Notes under the pieces: generated by a model
What the model saw: the letters and a program-made list of their open reading frames with translations, nothing else
The model's database searches: none
Told to the model about the DNA's origin: nothing
Made by a program: the position numbers and the translations under genes
Origin: JAKFWF01 sp031429105
GTDB lineage: Bacteria; Pseudomonadota; Alphaproteobacteria; Rhizobiales; Hyphomicrobiaceae
Length of the DNA stretch: 64,000 bases
Reading direction: 5' to 3'
NCBI GenBank assembly: GCA_031429105.1
Contig: JANOYV010000138.1
Location: forward strand, 1 to 64,000
In this document: positions 1 to 7,489 of the stretch, piece by piece
Position numbering within the stretch: the stretch's first letter is position 1
How the letters are laid out: each line of letters starts with the position of its first letter

Positions 1-173
1 TGACTGGCGGCACGGAGGCAGTCACGCGCGTGTTGATCGAAACACTCGACAAGGCCTCTGGTGACCGTTGGGTCACGGTCGGCGTATCACCCAATATCGT
101 CGATGCGAGTTTCGAGGCGCTGCTCGACAGTATCAACTACAAGTTATTCCGGGCCGGTGCGCACGTGCATTGA
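1..173 (+). CDS. cimA: Citramalate synthase, C-terminal end (partial)
   Basis: Only the last 56 or so codons are in the window; the reading frame is open from base 3 to a TGA at 171-173. The visible peptide contains a stretch of the form DRWVTVGVSPNIVDASF followed by ALLDSINYKL, which is how the C-terminal regulatory (LeuA-dimer type) domain of CimA ends. CimA condenses pyruvate with acetyl-CoA to make citramalate, the first step of the threonine-independent isoleucine pathway. Isopropylmalate synthase and homocitrate synthase share this fold, but the ending resembles the CimA group most. The catalytic domain lies outside the window, so the call rests on the tail alone. Confidence 0.75.
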   Translation, partial: TGGTEAVTRVLIETLDKASGDRWVTVGVSPNIVDASFEALLDSINYKLFRAGAHVH

Positions 174-313
174 ATGCGTGCGGGGCACGCGCCGCGCCAG
201 TCGTAGTTGAACATGGGTGATGCAGATCTGCGGTCGGGCAATGGGTTCGAGACTTGCCCTCCCCGTATTGGCAGAGTAGAGAATGCGCCGGGCGCTTCGG
301 TCGTGCACATGCT

Positions 314-403
314 GGAGGGGTGGCCGAGTGGTTTAAGGCACCGGTCTTGAAAACCGGCGTGGGTGAAAGCCCACCGTGGGTTCGAATCCCACCCCCTCCG
401 CCA
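314..403 (+). tRNA. tRNA-Ser (anticodon UGA)
   Basis: A complete serine tRNA can be folded by eye. The acceptor stem pairs GGAGGGG (314-320) with CCCCTCC (393-399), followed by discriminator G400 and an encoded CCA (401-403). The anticodon loop is CTTGAAA between CCGGT and ACCGG, giving TGA at 348-350. There is a long variable arm (gtgggtgaaagcccac region), as in class II tRNAs, and a T-loop GTTCGAATCC. The gene sits between cimA and a decayed mobile-element patch, a common place for integration events. Confidence 0.97.
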
Positions 404-446
404 ACCGCGTTTTGTCAGACCCGGACTCATGGGTAATAATTTGTAC

Positions 447-656
447 CTAAGACATAGGTGACATCCCGATGCCGAATGGGTTGTCGATCGTTTGTAAAGT
501 TTTCTGTTCCAAGTCGATATACCCGAGATCGTAGGTCATGAAGGTGACGAGCCAAATGCCGTCGTCGACCTCTTTGAGCCCCAGTTTCTGACCGGCCATC
601 ACGTTTCGCTGACCGCGGACCAGGATAGGTCGTTTCCAAAGGTATCGCTTCCTCAT
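447..656 (-). pseudogene. IS481-like transposase, C-terminal remnant
   Basis: The minus-strand frame encodes 69 residues with the pattern RGQRNVMAGQKLG, then WLVTFM and YDLGYIDLEQKTLQTIDNPFG, ending MSPMS and a TAG. This is the conserved tail of a rhizobial integrase-core transposase, most likely IS481-type. The catalytic DDE domain is absent: going upstream (towards higher coordinates) the frame breaks and nothing transposase-like continues. It is therefore the end of a dead insertion sequence lying about 40 bp from the tRNA-Ser 3' end. The family name is from memory of similar tails; that it is transposase-derived is fairly secure. Confidence 0.6.
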
Positions 657-759
657 GGCTAGAGCTACGGTGCACGGACTTTGACATCCGAAGCGGGCGC
701 ATCCCGTCAGCGATGGTTGTCGTTAACGCGGAGGTCTGAGGATGAATGGCTTTATCCTC

Positions 760-1271
760 GACATACGTAGTGCTCTCGTCGGACTTGTGAAACTCAGTCC
801 GACACCGAGAAAGCCGACCTTCACCGGGAACAGACGGAACTCGATAGCAACGGCGCCTACGAACGGGAGGAACTGCCTCAGATCTATGTCAAACGCGGGG
901 TTGAACTGACGTTAGCACGCCAAGTGGCCGATCAACTTATGGAGAAAGACGCCCTCGGAGCGCATGCCCGCGACGAACTCGGTATTTCCGATATCAGCAC
1001 CGCACGCCCGGTCCAAGCCGCACTGACATAGGCGCTCACGTTTGCCGTCGGTGCGGCGATGCCGTTGCTGATGGTCCTCGTGGTGCCTGCTGACAAGCTC
1101 GTGCCTATTGTGACGGCAGCGTCGCTCGGTTTCCTCGCGCTGCTCGGCGCCGTGGGAGCAAGGGCTGGCGGAGCGAATATTTGGAAGGCCACTACGCGCG
1201 TGACGTTTTGGGGTGCGCTCGCGATGGCGGCGACCGCGGTCATCGGAAAACTTTTTGGGGCGGTTATCTAG
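760..1271 (+). pseudogene. VIT-family Fe/Mn transporter, broken gene
   Basis: In one frame the peptide reads QSDTEKADLHREQ..., then YVKRGVELTLARQVADQLMEKDALGAHARDELG, an amber TAG at 1029-1031, and then ALTFAVGAAMPLL... to a natural-looking stop at 1269-1271. This is the cytoplasmic helical domain and last membrane segments of the VIT1/CCC1 (DUF125) iron-manganese transporter family. Three kinds of damage are visible: the N-terminal membrane helices are missing, the conserved YVSVSSQSDTE region is disrupted around 765-803 by a short insertion with a 7-bp inverted repeat (778-784 and 797-803), and the amber codon splits the rest. Restoring CAG at 1029 would give a continuous family-like sequence. 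Confidence 0.75.
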
Positions 1272-1371
1272 ACAGGCCTTTCCTCAAAGTGCTCTTGCAG
1301 GTCTTGAGAAATATCCTGCTGAAGCAGTGCGCACGGAGCAGCCATTAACTCCCGATCACAAGAAATGCTGC

Positions 1372-1758
1372 TTAGAGCCGGGCCAAAACTGCCGCCAATT
1401 TTGTGCGGACTTCTTCGGCCAAGGCTGTCAGCGCAGGACTGCCAAGATGCCCCATCGCAGCCTTCGGGTTGATCGCTGCGACCTCAACCGTGCCGTCGCC
1501 GCGGTCCTGCACGATTACGTTGCAGGGGAGCATAACGCCGATCTTGTCTTCGGCTTGAAGCGCCCGATGCGCAAGGGCCGGATTGCACGCTCCCAGTATT
1601 CGATATGATCTGCCGACGATGCCCAGTTTTTCTTTCAAGGTCGCCTGTACATCGATGTCGGTGAGAACGCCGAAGCCCTCTTCTTTCAGGGCTGCAACGA
1701 CGTTTTTTACGACCGCTTCAAACGGCAGCTGTAGCGCCTTGGCAATGTAAAAACTCAT
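1372..1758 (-). CDS. DUF302 domain protein
   Basis: A 128-residue protein matching the DUF302 family: an N-terminal FEAVVKNVVAALKEEGFGVLTDIDVQATLKEKLG-like region and the central GACNPALAHRAL and GVMLPCNVIVQ motifs are characteristic. The family is a small TBP-like alpha/beta fold of unknown biochemical role, often in stress or metal contexts. The start is ATG at 1758 preceded by GGGAG. It lies in the decayed patch after the tRNA but is itself intact. The preceding minus-strand frame (1718-2104) runs 41 bp into it. Confidence 0.85.
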   Translation of the reverse strand: MSFYIAKALQLPFEAVVKNVVAALKEEGFGVLTDIDVQATLKEKLGIVGRSYRILGACNPALAHRALQAEDKIGVMLPCNVIVQDRGDGTVEVAAINPKAAMGHLGSPALTALAEEVRTKLAAVLARL

Positions 1759-2104
1759 GGAATCCGCTCCCGATTTTGTTGCCTGTTGATGTTTGTTGCG
1801 TGACGCCAGATGCCGCCTGCGAACTGACTAGAGTAGCACTATGTTTCAGGCGGCAGTTAGGATAGTGGCACGCCACGTCTCGATCACACTTTTCCATCAG
1901 TGGGACGGCTCGCTTGGAAATTTCCGGCACGTCTTCTTCTGTTGCTAATGAGATCTGCATGATGTACTTGGCCAAGACTTCTTGCTGCCCTGCCGCGCAA
2001 TGAGGATCGACGCCAAGCGTGGCGAGCGCTTCCACGTAAGCTGCTTCTAACGTTTTGAGGTCAGCGTTGTCGTAGCCAGTGTAGGCTTTTCGCAGCTTGT
2101 CCAT
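1718..2104 (-). CDS. Small hypothetical protein, probably with altered C-terminus
   Basis: The frame encodes 128 residues; the first 50 or so (MDKLRKAYTGYDNADLKTLE..., LGVDPHCAAGQQEVLAKYIMQIS) look like a genuine soluble helical protein of a type seen in rhizobia, and the start has a GAGG upstream. The second half is low in pattern, contains three cysteines near CDRDVACHYPNC, and continues over the ribosome-binding site and first 41 bp of the DUF302 gene, which is unusual. A frameshift or lost stop after about residue 80 is likely. No function is assigned. Confidence 0.45.
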   Translation of the reverse strand: MDKLRKAYTGYDNADLKTLEAAYVEALATLGVDPHCAAGQQEVLAKYIMQISLATEEDVPEISKRAVPLMEKCDRDVACHYPNCRLKHSATLVSSQAASGVTQQTSTGNKIGSGFHEFLHCQGATAAV

Positions 2105-2454
2105 GGAGCTTGCCCCTCACGCCACCGCAGCTAGTCCTGCCTAGTATCTTGCATCCCCGGGATGTTTGCCGAGTTGATCCACATCAATCTTTGGGTCCAG
2201 GGCTGCTCGCCCACGGCCACAGCAGCGTGGCCCAGTACGACGCTCCGCAGGAACTGATGTGTCGACACAGCGGCGCGTTGGATCGCGCAGCTGGCGGCGC
2301 AGCCACGCAACGCTTTAGCTCGCGCTCGTTGTTTGGCTGCCGATTGGGGCGCCAGTATCGCTGTTTGTCTTGCTGAAACGACTGTATTCGTATCAACTCA
2401 CAGGTAAAATAACGTGTACGTTGGAGCGTCTGCCTTGAGTTGAGGTGTCGGCTT
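2105..2454. other. Non-coding stretch, nothing convincing
   Basis: About 350 bp between the divergent minus-strand hypothetical and the SnoaL-like gene. Short open frames exist on both strands but show no family pattern, no ribosome-binding site and heavy arginine/serine bias. The right end (2395-2450) is AT-richer and presumably holds the promoter of the next gene. It fits the decayed character of the whole 404-2440 segment. Confidence 0.5.
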
Positions 2455-2871
2455 GTGCTGAGTATTCCTGAAGCAATTGTTGATCGATTTTACAAGGCAT
2501 GGTTGCAAGCTGACATGCCAGCGATTGCTGTTTGTTTGGATAAAAATATCCGACTCAGCCAGCACTTTGAAGATCCAGCTTTGCCCTTTACCGGTGAGAC
2601 CCATGGACGTGGTGCCTGCATGATCCGCATCGCGAAGATCAATGCTGACTGGTGCTTTCTAAAGGCTATTCCGAACCATAACTACATTGACCAGGATACC
2701 GTCCGAACAAGTGTCGAAGTGGAAATTCGGCATCTGGAGAGCGGTGAAACATTTGAAGGTACGCTGCGTCACGTCTGGCGCGTGCGTAATGGTTTGATTA
2801 CCGAGCTCGACGAGTATGTCGACGTGGCCCGACTGAAAGCGTTTCTTCGTTTGCTAGGGCTGCCGGTTTGA
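2455..2871 (+). CDS. SnoaL-like (NTF2-fold) polyketide-cyclase family protein
   Basis: A 138-residue protein with the layout of the SnoaL/NTF2-like superfamily: an N-terminal helix (AIVDRFYKAWLQADMPAIAVCLDKNI), a middle FTGETHGRG segment, and the closing VWRVRNGLITELDEYVD strand-turn found in nuclear transport factor 2-fold enzymes and carriers. Such proteins bind small hydrophobic ligands or catalyse isomerisation or hydrolysis; the substrate cannot be told. The GTG at 2455 is preferred because TGAGG lies ten bases upstream; a TTG at 2440 is possible. Base composition is lower in GC than the flanking lut genes. Confidence 0.7.
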   Translation: MLSIPEAIVDRFYKAWLQADMPAIAVCLDKNIRLSQHFEDPALPFTGETHGRGACMIRIAKINADWCFLKAIPNHNYIDQDTVRTSVEVEIRHLESGETFEGTLRHVWRVRNGLITELDEYVDVARLKAFLRLLGLPV

Positions 2872-2879
2872 GGCAGCCC
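2857..2879. terminator. Hairpin between convergent genes
   Basis: GGGCTGCC (2857-2864) pairs perfectly with GGCAGCCC (2872-2879) around a seven-base loop that includes the stop codon of the SnoaL-like gene. It ends five bases before the lutC stop on the other strand, so it could end transcription from either side. There is no clear T-run, which keeps this tentative. Confidence 0.35.
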
Positions 2880-2884
2880 CCGCC

Positions 2885-3562
2885 TCACCCAGCCACTACG
2901 ATCACGCACATGCGGCGCGGCCCGTGCGCGCCCATGACGAGTTTGCCGCCGATGTCGCCTGTGCGGCTCGGACCGGAGATCATGTTGACGGTGCGCGGCA
3001 TGGTGCGGTCGCCGAAGCGGGCACGAATCTTCATCCAGGCATCTTCGTAGGGTCCGACCACGTCGCGGGCTTCTAGCACCACAATGTGCGTCTCCGGCAG
3101 GAAGTTGATTGTAACCGGGTTGTCGGATCCCGATGCGATCATCAGTGTGCCGGTCTCGGCGATGCCGGCGGTTGCGTGGCTCAGGCCGACCTCGTCGTCT
3201 GGCGCTGCACGGCCGGACTTGCGTGTGAGGGTTGGCTCCTTCGACCACGGCAGTGACGCCAGCGCCGCATCATCGCCCATCGAGAGCCGCGCAGGCAGGT
3301 TGTTCTGCCGCAGATAATCAGCAATTAGCGATGGCACGTCGGCCATCGACGCCGCATCGAGAATGGTCGCCGACTGACCAAGCATATGGCTCTTGAACAG
3401 CGCGATGTGCTGCTCATGTGACTTGCCCGCAACCCGCCCCGGTGTCGGATGTCGAAACCGCGCGGCGATGCGTGAGGCGACTTTTTTTTCCCGACCCTTA
3501 TCCTGTAATTCACCTTTCAGGCCCTGGCAGATCTTTGCAAAAATCGTATCGCGCGCCGTCAT
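2885..3562 (-). CDS. lutC: L-lactate utilisation protein LutC
   Basis: A 225-residue protein of the LutC/YkgG (DUF162) family. The hallmark region is GLSHATAGIAETGTLMIASG around residues 135-155, followed by LPETHIVVLEARDVV and the terminal SGPSRTGDIGGKLVMGAHGPRRMCVIVV block. LutC is a subunit of the LutABC iron-sulphur complex that oxidises L-lactate to pyruvate in the cytoplasm. The ATG at 3562 overlaps the lutB stop (ATGA, 3559-3562), showing translational coupling. It is the last gene of the lutABC operon. A Cys-free sequence is expected for this subunit because LutA and LutB carry the clusters. Confidence 0.9.
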   Translation of the reverse strand: MTARDTIFAKICQGLKGELQDKGREKKVASRIAARFRHPTPGRVAGKSHEQHIALFKSHMLGQSATILDAASMADVPSLIADYLRQNNLPARLSMGDDAALASLPWSKEPTLTRKSGRAAPDDEVGLSHATAGIAETGTLMIASGSDNPVTINFLPETHIVVLEARDVVGPYEDAWMKIRARFGDRTMPRTVNMISGPSRTGDIGGKLVMGAHGPRRMCVIVVAG

Positions 3563-5022
3563 GGTGCAGCCCTCTTCGTCACGTTTGGCCGATCCAGCCC
3601 GGCCTGCTTCTCGGCCCACAGTTGCTGGAATGTGCGGCCCTGCGGGCTTGGGAAATCGCGATGCTTCGTCCAACCGCCAGCAAAGGGCAGGCTCTTGAAC
3701 GCGCCGGTTCCCTTCACGCGCCCGAGCGCGCCAAGGGCTGCAATTCCGAACCGCGCCGCCAATTGGTACATTTTCGGACGCTTGGCAAACCAGGCCCACG
3801 TTTTCAAACCGTAGGCGAAGCCGCGCGGCACGTTGCCGAGATCGAATTCGGTTTCACGATGCAATCGCATGAGCTTCGGCAGCGGTATCTTCATTGGGCA
3901 AACCGCTTCGCACTTGCCGCAGAAGGTCGAGGCGTTCGGCAGGTTGCCTGCTGCCTTCACTCCAATCAGCGAGGGTGTCAGTACCGCACCGATCGGGCCG
4001 GGATAGACCCAGCCGTAGGCGTGACCGCCGATGGCATTGTAGACCGGGCAATGGTTCATACAGGCGCCGCAGCGGATGCAGCGCAGAATTTCACGCATTT
4101 CGGTGGCGAGCAGTTCAGAGCGACCGTTATCGAGCAGCACCACATGGTAGTTTTCTGGGCCGTCGAGGTCGCCCGCCCGACGAGGGCCGGTCGAAAAGGT
4201 GCAGTAGGTCGAGAATTCCTGCCCCGTGGCCGAGCGCGCTAGTAGCCGCAGGAGCGATGTCACGTCCTCTAGTGTCGGGATCACCTTGTCGATCGAGGCG
4301 ATGACCACGTGGGTCTTGGCGAGGCTTTGCGTCAGGTCGCCGTTGCCTTCGTTGGTCACGATGATCGTTGAACCGGTCTCCGCGATCAAAAAGTTCGCAC
4401 CGGTGATGCCAACGTCAGCTTCGACGAACTTCTGTCGCAGGATTTGGCGCGCCTCATTGACGAGCTGCGAGGCTTCAACCAGTACGCGATCCTTCGGCAG
4501 ATGCGTGTGCACGCGGCGGAAATCCTTCTCGACCTGTTCCTGGGTCAAATGGATTGCCGGTGCAATAATATGGCTTGGCGTCTCCTTGCGAATTTGGACG
4601 AGGTATTCACCGAGATCAGTCTCGACCACTTCGAAGCCTTTGCCTTCAAGGTGATGGTTGAGATTGATCTCCTCAGAGATCATCGACTTGCCCTTGGTCA
4701 CGATCTTTGCGTTCGCATCGCGACAAATTTTTTCGATGATTGCGCGCGCATCTGCGGCCGTCGGTGCCCAATGCACGTACGCGCCGGCAGCCTTGGCCTT
4801 GGTTTCCCACTCGGTCAGGTACAGGTCGACGTGCGCCAAAGTATGATCGCGGATGTCGCGGCCAACGTCGCGCAGGTCTTCGAACTCGGGCAGCTTATCG
4901 CGGGCGGCCGTGCGTTGGGCGACGAGCCCGCCCGGCAAGCCCGCAAGCGCGCGTTGCAGCTGCGGGTCGTCGAGCGCTACTCTGGCATTCGACTTGAATT
5001 CGCGCGTTTTGATCTCGACCAT
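3559..5022 (-). CDS. lutB: L-lactate utilisation iron-sulphur protein LutB
   Basis: A 487-residue protein. The N-terminal two thirds are the DUF162-like domain (with ETGSTIIVTNEGNGDLTQSLAKTHVV around residues 230-260). Then come two ferredoxin-type cysteine sets, CIRCGACMNHCP near residue 313 and CGKCEAVCP near 366, which bind two 4Fe-4S clusters. The C-terminal region is the LutB-specific domain (DUF3390 type). LutB works with LutA and LutC in electron transfer from L-lactate. Start at ATG 5022 (MVEIKT), which leaves a ten-base gap from lutA; upstream in-frame starts would intrude on lutA. Confidence 0.93.
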   Translation of the reverse strand: MVEIKTREFKSNARVALDDPQLQRALAGLPGGLVAQRTAARDKLPEFEDLRDVGRDIRDHTLAHVDLYLTEWETKAKAAGAYVHWAPTAADARAIIEKICRDANAKIVTKGKSMISEEINLNHHLEGKGFEVVETDLGEYLVQIRKETPSHIIAPAIHLTQEQVEKDFRRVHTHLPKDRVLVEASQLVNEARQILRQKFVEADVGITGANFLIAETGSTIIVTNEGNGDLTQSLAKTHVVIASIDKVIPTLEDVTSLLRLLARSATGQEFSTYCTFSTGPRRAGDLDGPENYHVVLLDNGRSELLATEMREILRCIRCGACMNHCPVYNAIGGHAYGWVYPGPIGAVLTPSLIGVKAAGNLPNASTFCGKCEAVCPMKIPLPKLMRLHRETEFDLGNVPRGFAYGLKTWAWFAKRPKMYQLAARFGIAALGALGRVKGTGAFKSLPFAGGWTKHRDFPSPQGRTFQQLWAEKQAGLDRPNVTKRAAP

Positions 5023-5032
5023 GGTTCGATCC

Positions 5033-5806
5033 CTAACCCGCTTCGCCAATGGGCGGATCGGATAATTCGCCAGCCAACACTTCGGCAACGTGGCGCACGG
5101 AAATGTTGCGGCCCTCACGTTTCATTTTGCCTGCCATATTCATCAGGCAGCCGAGATCACCGGCCAACAACAAAGCCGGTTCGACGGCTGCAACATGGCG
5201 GGTCTTTTTTTCGACCATCGCATTCGAGATATCGCCGTACTTGACTGCGAACGTGCCACCGAACCCACAGCACACTTCGTTATCAGCCATTTCAACGAGT
5301 TCGAGGCCTTTAACGGTCGCCAGCAGATCGCGCGGCTGCTGCTTGATACCAAGCTCGCGCAGGCCCGAACAACTGTCATGATAGGTCACACGACCCTGGA
5401 ATGCCGCATCAACCGATTTCATCCCACGCACGTGCACAAGAAACGAGACAAGCTCGTGGACGCGCTCGCTAAACGCTTTTGAGCGTGGTCCCCACTTTGG
5501 ATCATCAGCGAGCAGTTTTGGATAGTGCGATTTGAGCATGCCAGCGCAACTGCCGGACGGGACAACCACGTAATCACAGTCCTCGAAGGCTGCAATGGTC
5601 TGCTGTGCGAGGGCCTTCGCATTCGACTTGTCGCCCGAGTTATAGGCCGGTTGTCCGCAACACGTCTGTGCGGTTGGGACAATGACCTGACAGCCTGATT
5701 GTTCGATCAGGGTGGCCGCGGCGAAGCCGATCGAAGGTCGCATCAGGTCGACAAGGCAGGTCACAAAGAGACCGACGCGCGGCTTTGCGGCAGGTGCGAG
5801 GCTCAT
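5033..5806 (-). CDS. lutA: L-lactate utilisation protein LutA (CCG-domain)
   Basis: A 257-residue protein with two CCG (cysteine-rich) domains of the LutA/GlcF/HdrB type: the first has CLVDLMRP, TCCGQPAYNSGD and PSGSCAG; the second DSCSGLRELG and CCGFGGTFAVKYGD. These motifs coordinate an iron-sulphur centre used in electron transfer. It is the first gene of lutABC. The ribosome-binding site before ATG 5806 is weak. No LldR-type regulator or lactate permease gene lies next to the operon in this window. Confidence 0.93.
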   Translation of the reverse strand: MSLAPAAKPRVGLFVTCLVDLMRPSIGFAAATLIEQSGCQVIVPTAQTCCGQPAYNSGDKSNAKALAQQTIAAFEDCDYVVVPSGSCAGMLKSHYPKLLADDPKWGPRSKAFSERVHELVSFLVHVRGMKSVDAAFQGRVTYHDSCSGLRELGIKQQPRDLLATVKGLELVEMADNEVCCGFGGTFAVKYGDISNAMVEKKTRHVAAVEPALLLAGDLGCLMNMAGKMKREGRNISVRHVAEVLAGELSDPPIGEAG

Positions 5807-6098
5807 CAGGGGGCCGGTGCTCGTTGCTTTTTCCAGGTCAATATCCGATTTGTTCTAACACGCGATAGGTCAGCGTCCAGGTGTCGACCACGAAAAAGGC
5901 CTGACAAAACCAGTTGTCGGGCCGATCAGCCGTGTTTGAGCTCGTGTTACGCTTAAGTCGGTTGAATCCCTGGGAGCTCAAGGACTCAAACGATTGCCGT
6001 CATGGCCTCGCGACCACTTGGAAGTCTCGCTGCGGGGAAGGAGCCATGGTGCGTAGTAAGCGGCAGGCGGGCGCCAAGCGATAGCATCACTTTAGCTT

Positions 6099-7469
6099 TC
6101 AACTCTCGCGGAAGGTCCTGGACATTATGTCACCGAGTGGCTTCAGGAAGTAGCTCAGGATCGAACGCGATGAAGTCTCGATGTAGACTTCAGCTGGCAT
6201 GCCTGGTTTCAACTCGTGGCCCGCACCCAGTTTCTTCAACTCTTCTATTGAAATCTCGATCTGCGCTGTGAAATAGCTCTTGTTTTGGTTGTCGGTGATT
6301 TGAGCTGCCGAAATGTTCATGACTGTGCCGTCAAGCCTCGGTGTCGTTTTGGCATTGAAAGCCGGGAACCGAATACTGGCGGTTTGGCCCTTGTAGACCT
6401 TGTCGATATCCTGCGGCTGCAGTTGACTTTCGACGATCAGCTTCTCACCCTCCGGAATAATCTGCAGGATCGTGCTGGCCGATTGAATGACGCCGCCTTC
6501 GGTGTGGACGGCGAGCGCATGCACGCGACCAGCACGTGGGGACTTTATTTCTGTTCGCTCAAGCTTGTCGTTGAGTGCGGTGCGACTTTCCTCTTGTTCA
6601 GCGAGAGTTGCCTGCACTTTTTTGAGTTCGTCGACGACGGTCTGCGTATAGTCTTTATCGCTTTGCAGGATCTTGAGTTCAGCCTCGGCAAGGGCGCCAA
6701 GCGTGCGCAGGTGATCGCTTTTCAAGCGGCCAACTTCACCTTCGAGACGGGCCGCATCACGCTGCAAGCCACCGTAGCGCTGTTGATTGGCAAAGCCCTT
6801 CTCGTACAGCGGTTTGACGCCCGCCAGTTCCTGCGTCGTGATGTCGAATTCGCGGGTGCGGGTTGAAAGCTGCAATTCGATGCCGCCGCGCTCGGCTTGC
6901 AATTGCGCGAGCCGCTGCTGCAACACAGAGACTTCGCCAAGGTGGGCTGCACGACGGGCATCGAACAGTGACTTCTGCGTGCCGATGATTTTTGCCAAGG
7001 CCGGATCGGAGGCGCTTGCCAATACCTCAGGCGGCAACGTTATTTGCGGTTTGCGATCGCGTTCCGCTTCGAGGCGCGCTTGCTGCACGAGTTGATCGTT
7101 GACGCGACCCTTGACCACCGCAAGGTTGGTGCGTGCAGCCGTGTCGTCGAGCCGCACCAGAACGTCGCTCTGGGCAACGCGGTCGCCGTTGCGCACAAGA
7201 ATTTTGGCGACGATACCACCGTCGAGGTGTTGGACGGTCTTGTAGTTGCTTTCAACCGTGACCGTGCCAGTCGCGACAACCGCCCCGTTGATCGGGATTA
7301 CGGCCGTGAACAAAAGCATTCCGCCGAGCAACCAATAGACCGTGCGGTTACCAATGGTGATCCAGTGGTCCGTCGCGTGCCAAACCAAGGTTTGGCCGCG
7401 CGGCGTCGTCAGGGCTCGCTTGGAAGCCTTCGGTAGCGCAGACGCGTTCAGTGCAACGGAATTGGACAC
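6099..7469 (-). CDS. Type I secretion membrane-fusion protein (HlyD/PrtE family)
   Basis: A 456-residue periplasmic adaptor. A single membrane helix lies at about 41-64, followed by the biotinyl-lipoyl-like region (TVTVESNYKTVQHLDGGIVAKILVRNGDRV), a long alpha-helical hairpin (about 115-300), and the C-terminal beta-barrel with RAGRVHALAVHTEGGVI and LKPGMPAEVYIET. This is the HlyD/PrtE/AprE type that links an inner-membrane ABC exporter to TolC. It lies 20 bp downstream of the exporter gene on the same strand, clearly one operon. No TolC-like gene is nearby. Confidence 0.9.
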   Translation of the reverse strand: MSNSVALNASALPKASKRALTTPRGQTLVWHATDHWITIGNRTVYWLLGGMLLFTAVIPINGAVVATGTVTVESNYKTVQHLDGGIVAKILVRNGDRVAQSDVLVRLDDTAARTNLAVVKGRVNDQLVQQARLEAERDRKPQITLPPEVLASASDPALAKIIGTQKSLFDARRAAHLGEVSVLQQRLAQLQAERGGIELQLSTRTREFDITTQELAGVKPLYEKGFANQQRYGGLQRDAARLEGEVGRLKSDHLRTLGALAEAELKILQSDKDYTQTVVDELKKVQATLAEQEESRTALNDKLERTEIKSPRAGRVHALAVHTEGGVIQSASTILQIIPEGEKLIVESQLQPQDIDKVYKGQTASIRFPAFNAKTTPRLDGTVMNISAAQITDNQNKSYFTAQIEISIEELKKLGAGHELKPGMPAEVYIETSSRSILSYFLKPLGDIMSRTFRES

Positions 7470-7489
7470 GGGGGTTGGAACTCGTATGG

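Noticed and set aside
137..430. Open frame antisense to the tRNA containing GWDSNPR
   Set aside because: This is the well-known false protein produced by reading tRNA-Ser on the opposite strand; it covers the tRNA and has no ribosome-binding site.
254..436. Open frame on the plus strand containing VAEWFKAPVLKTG
   Set aside because: It is a translation of the tRNA-Ser itself and a classic false annotation.
3418..4242. Plus-strand open frame across lutC and lutB
   Set aside because: The lut genes on the other strand are certain from their cysteine motifs.
5903..5918. GACAA-N6-TTGTC inverted repeat upstream of lutA
   Set aside because: Five-base arms are too short to separate from chance, and it does not fit the known LldR-type site.
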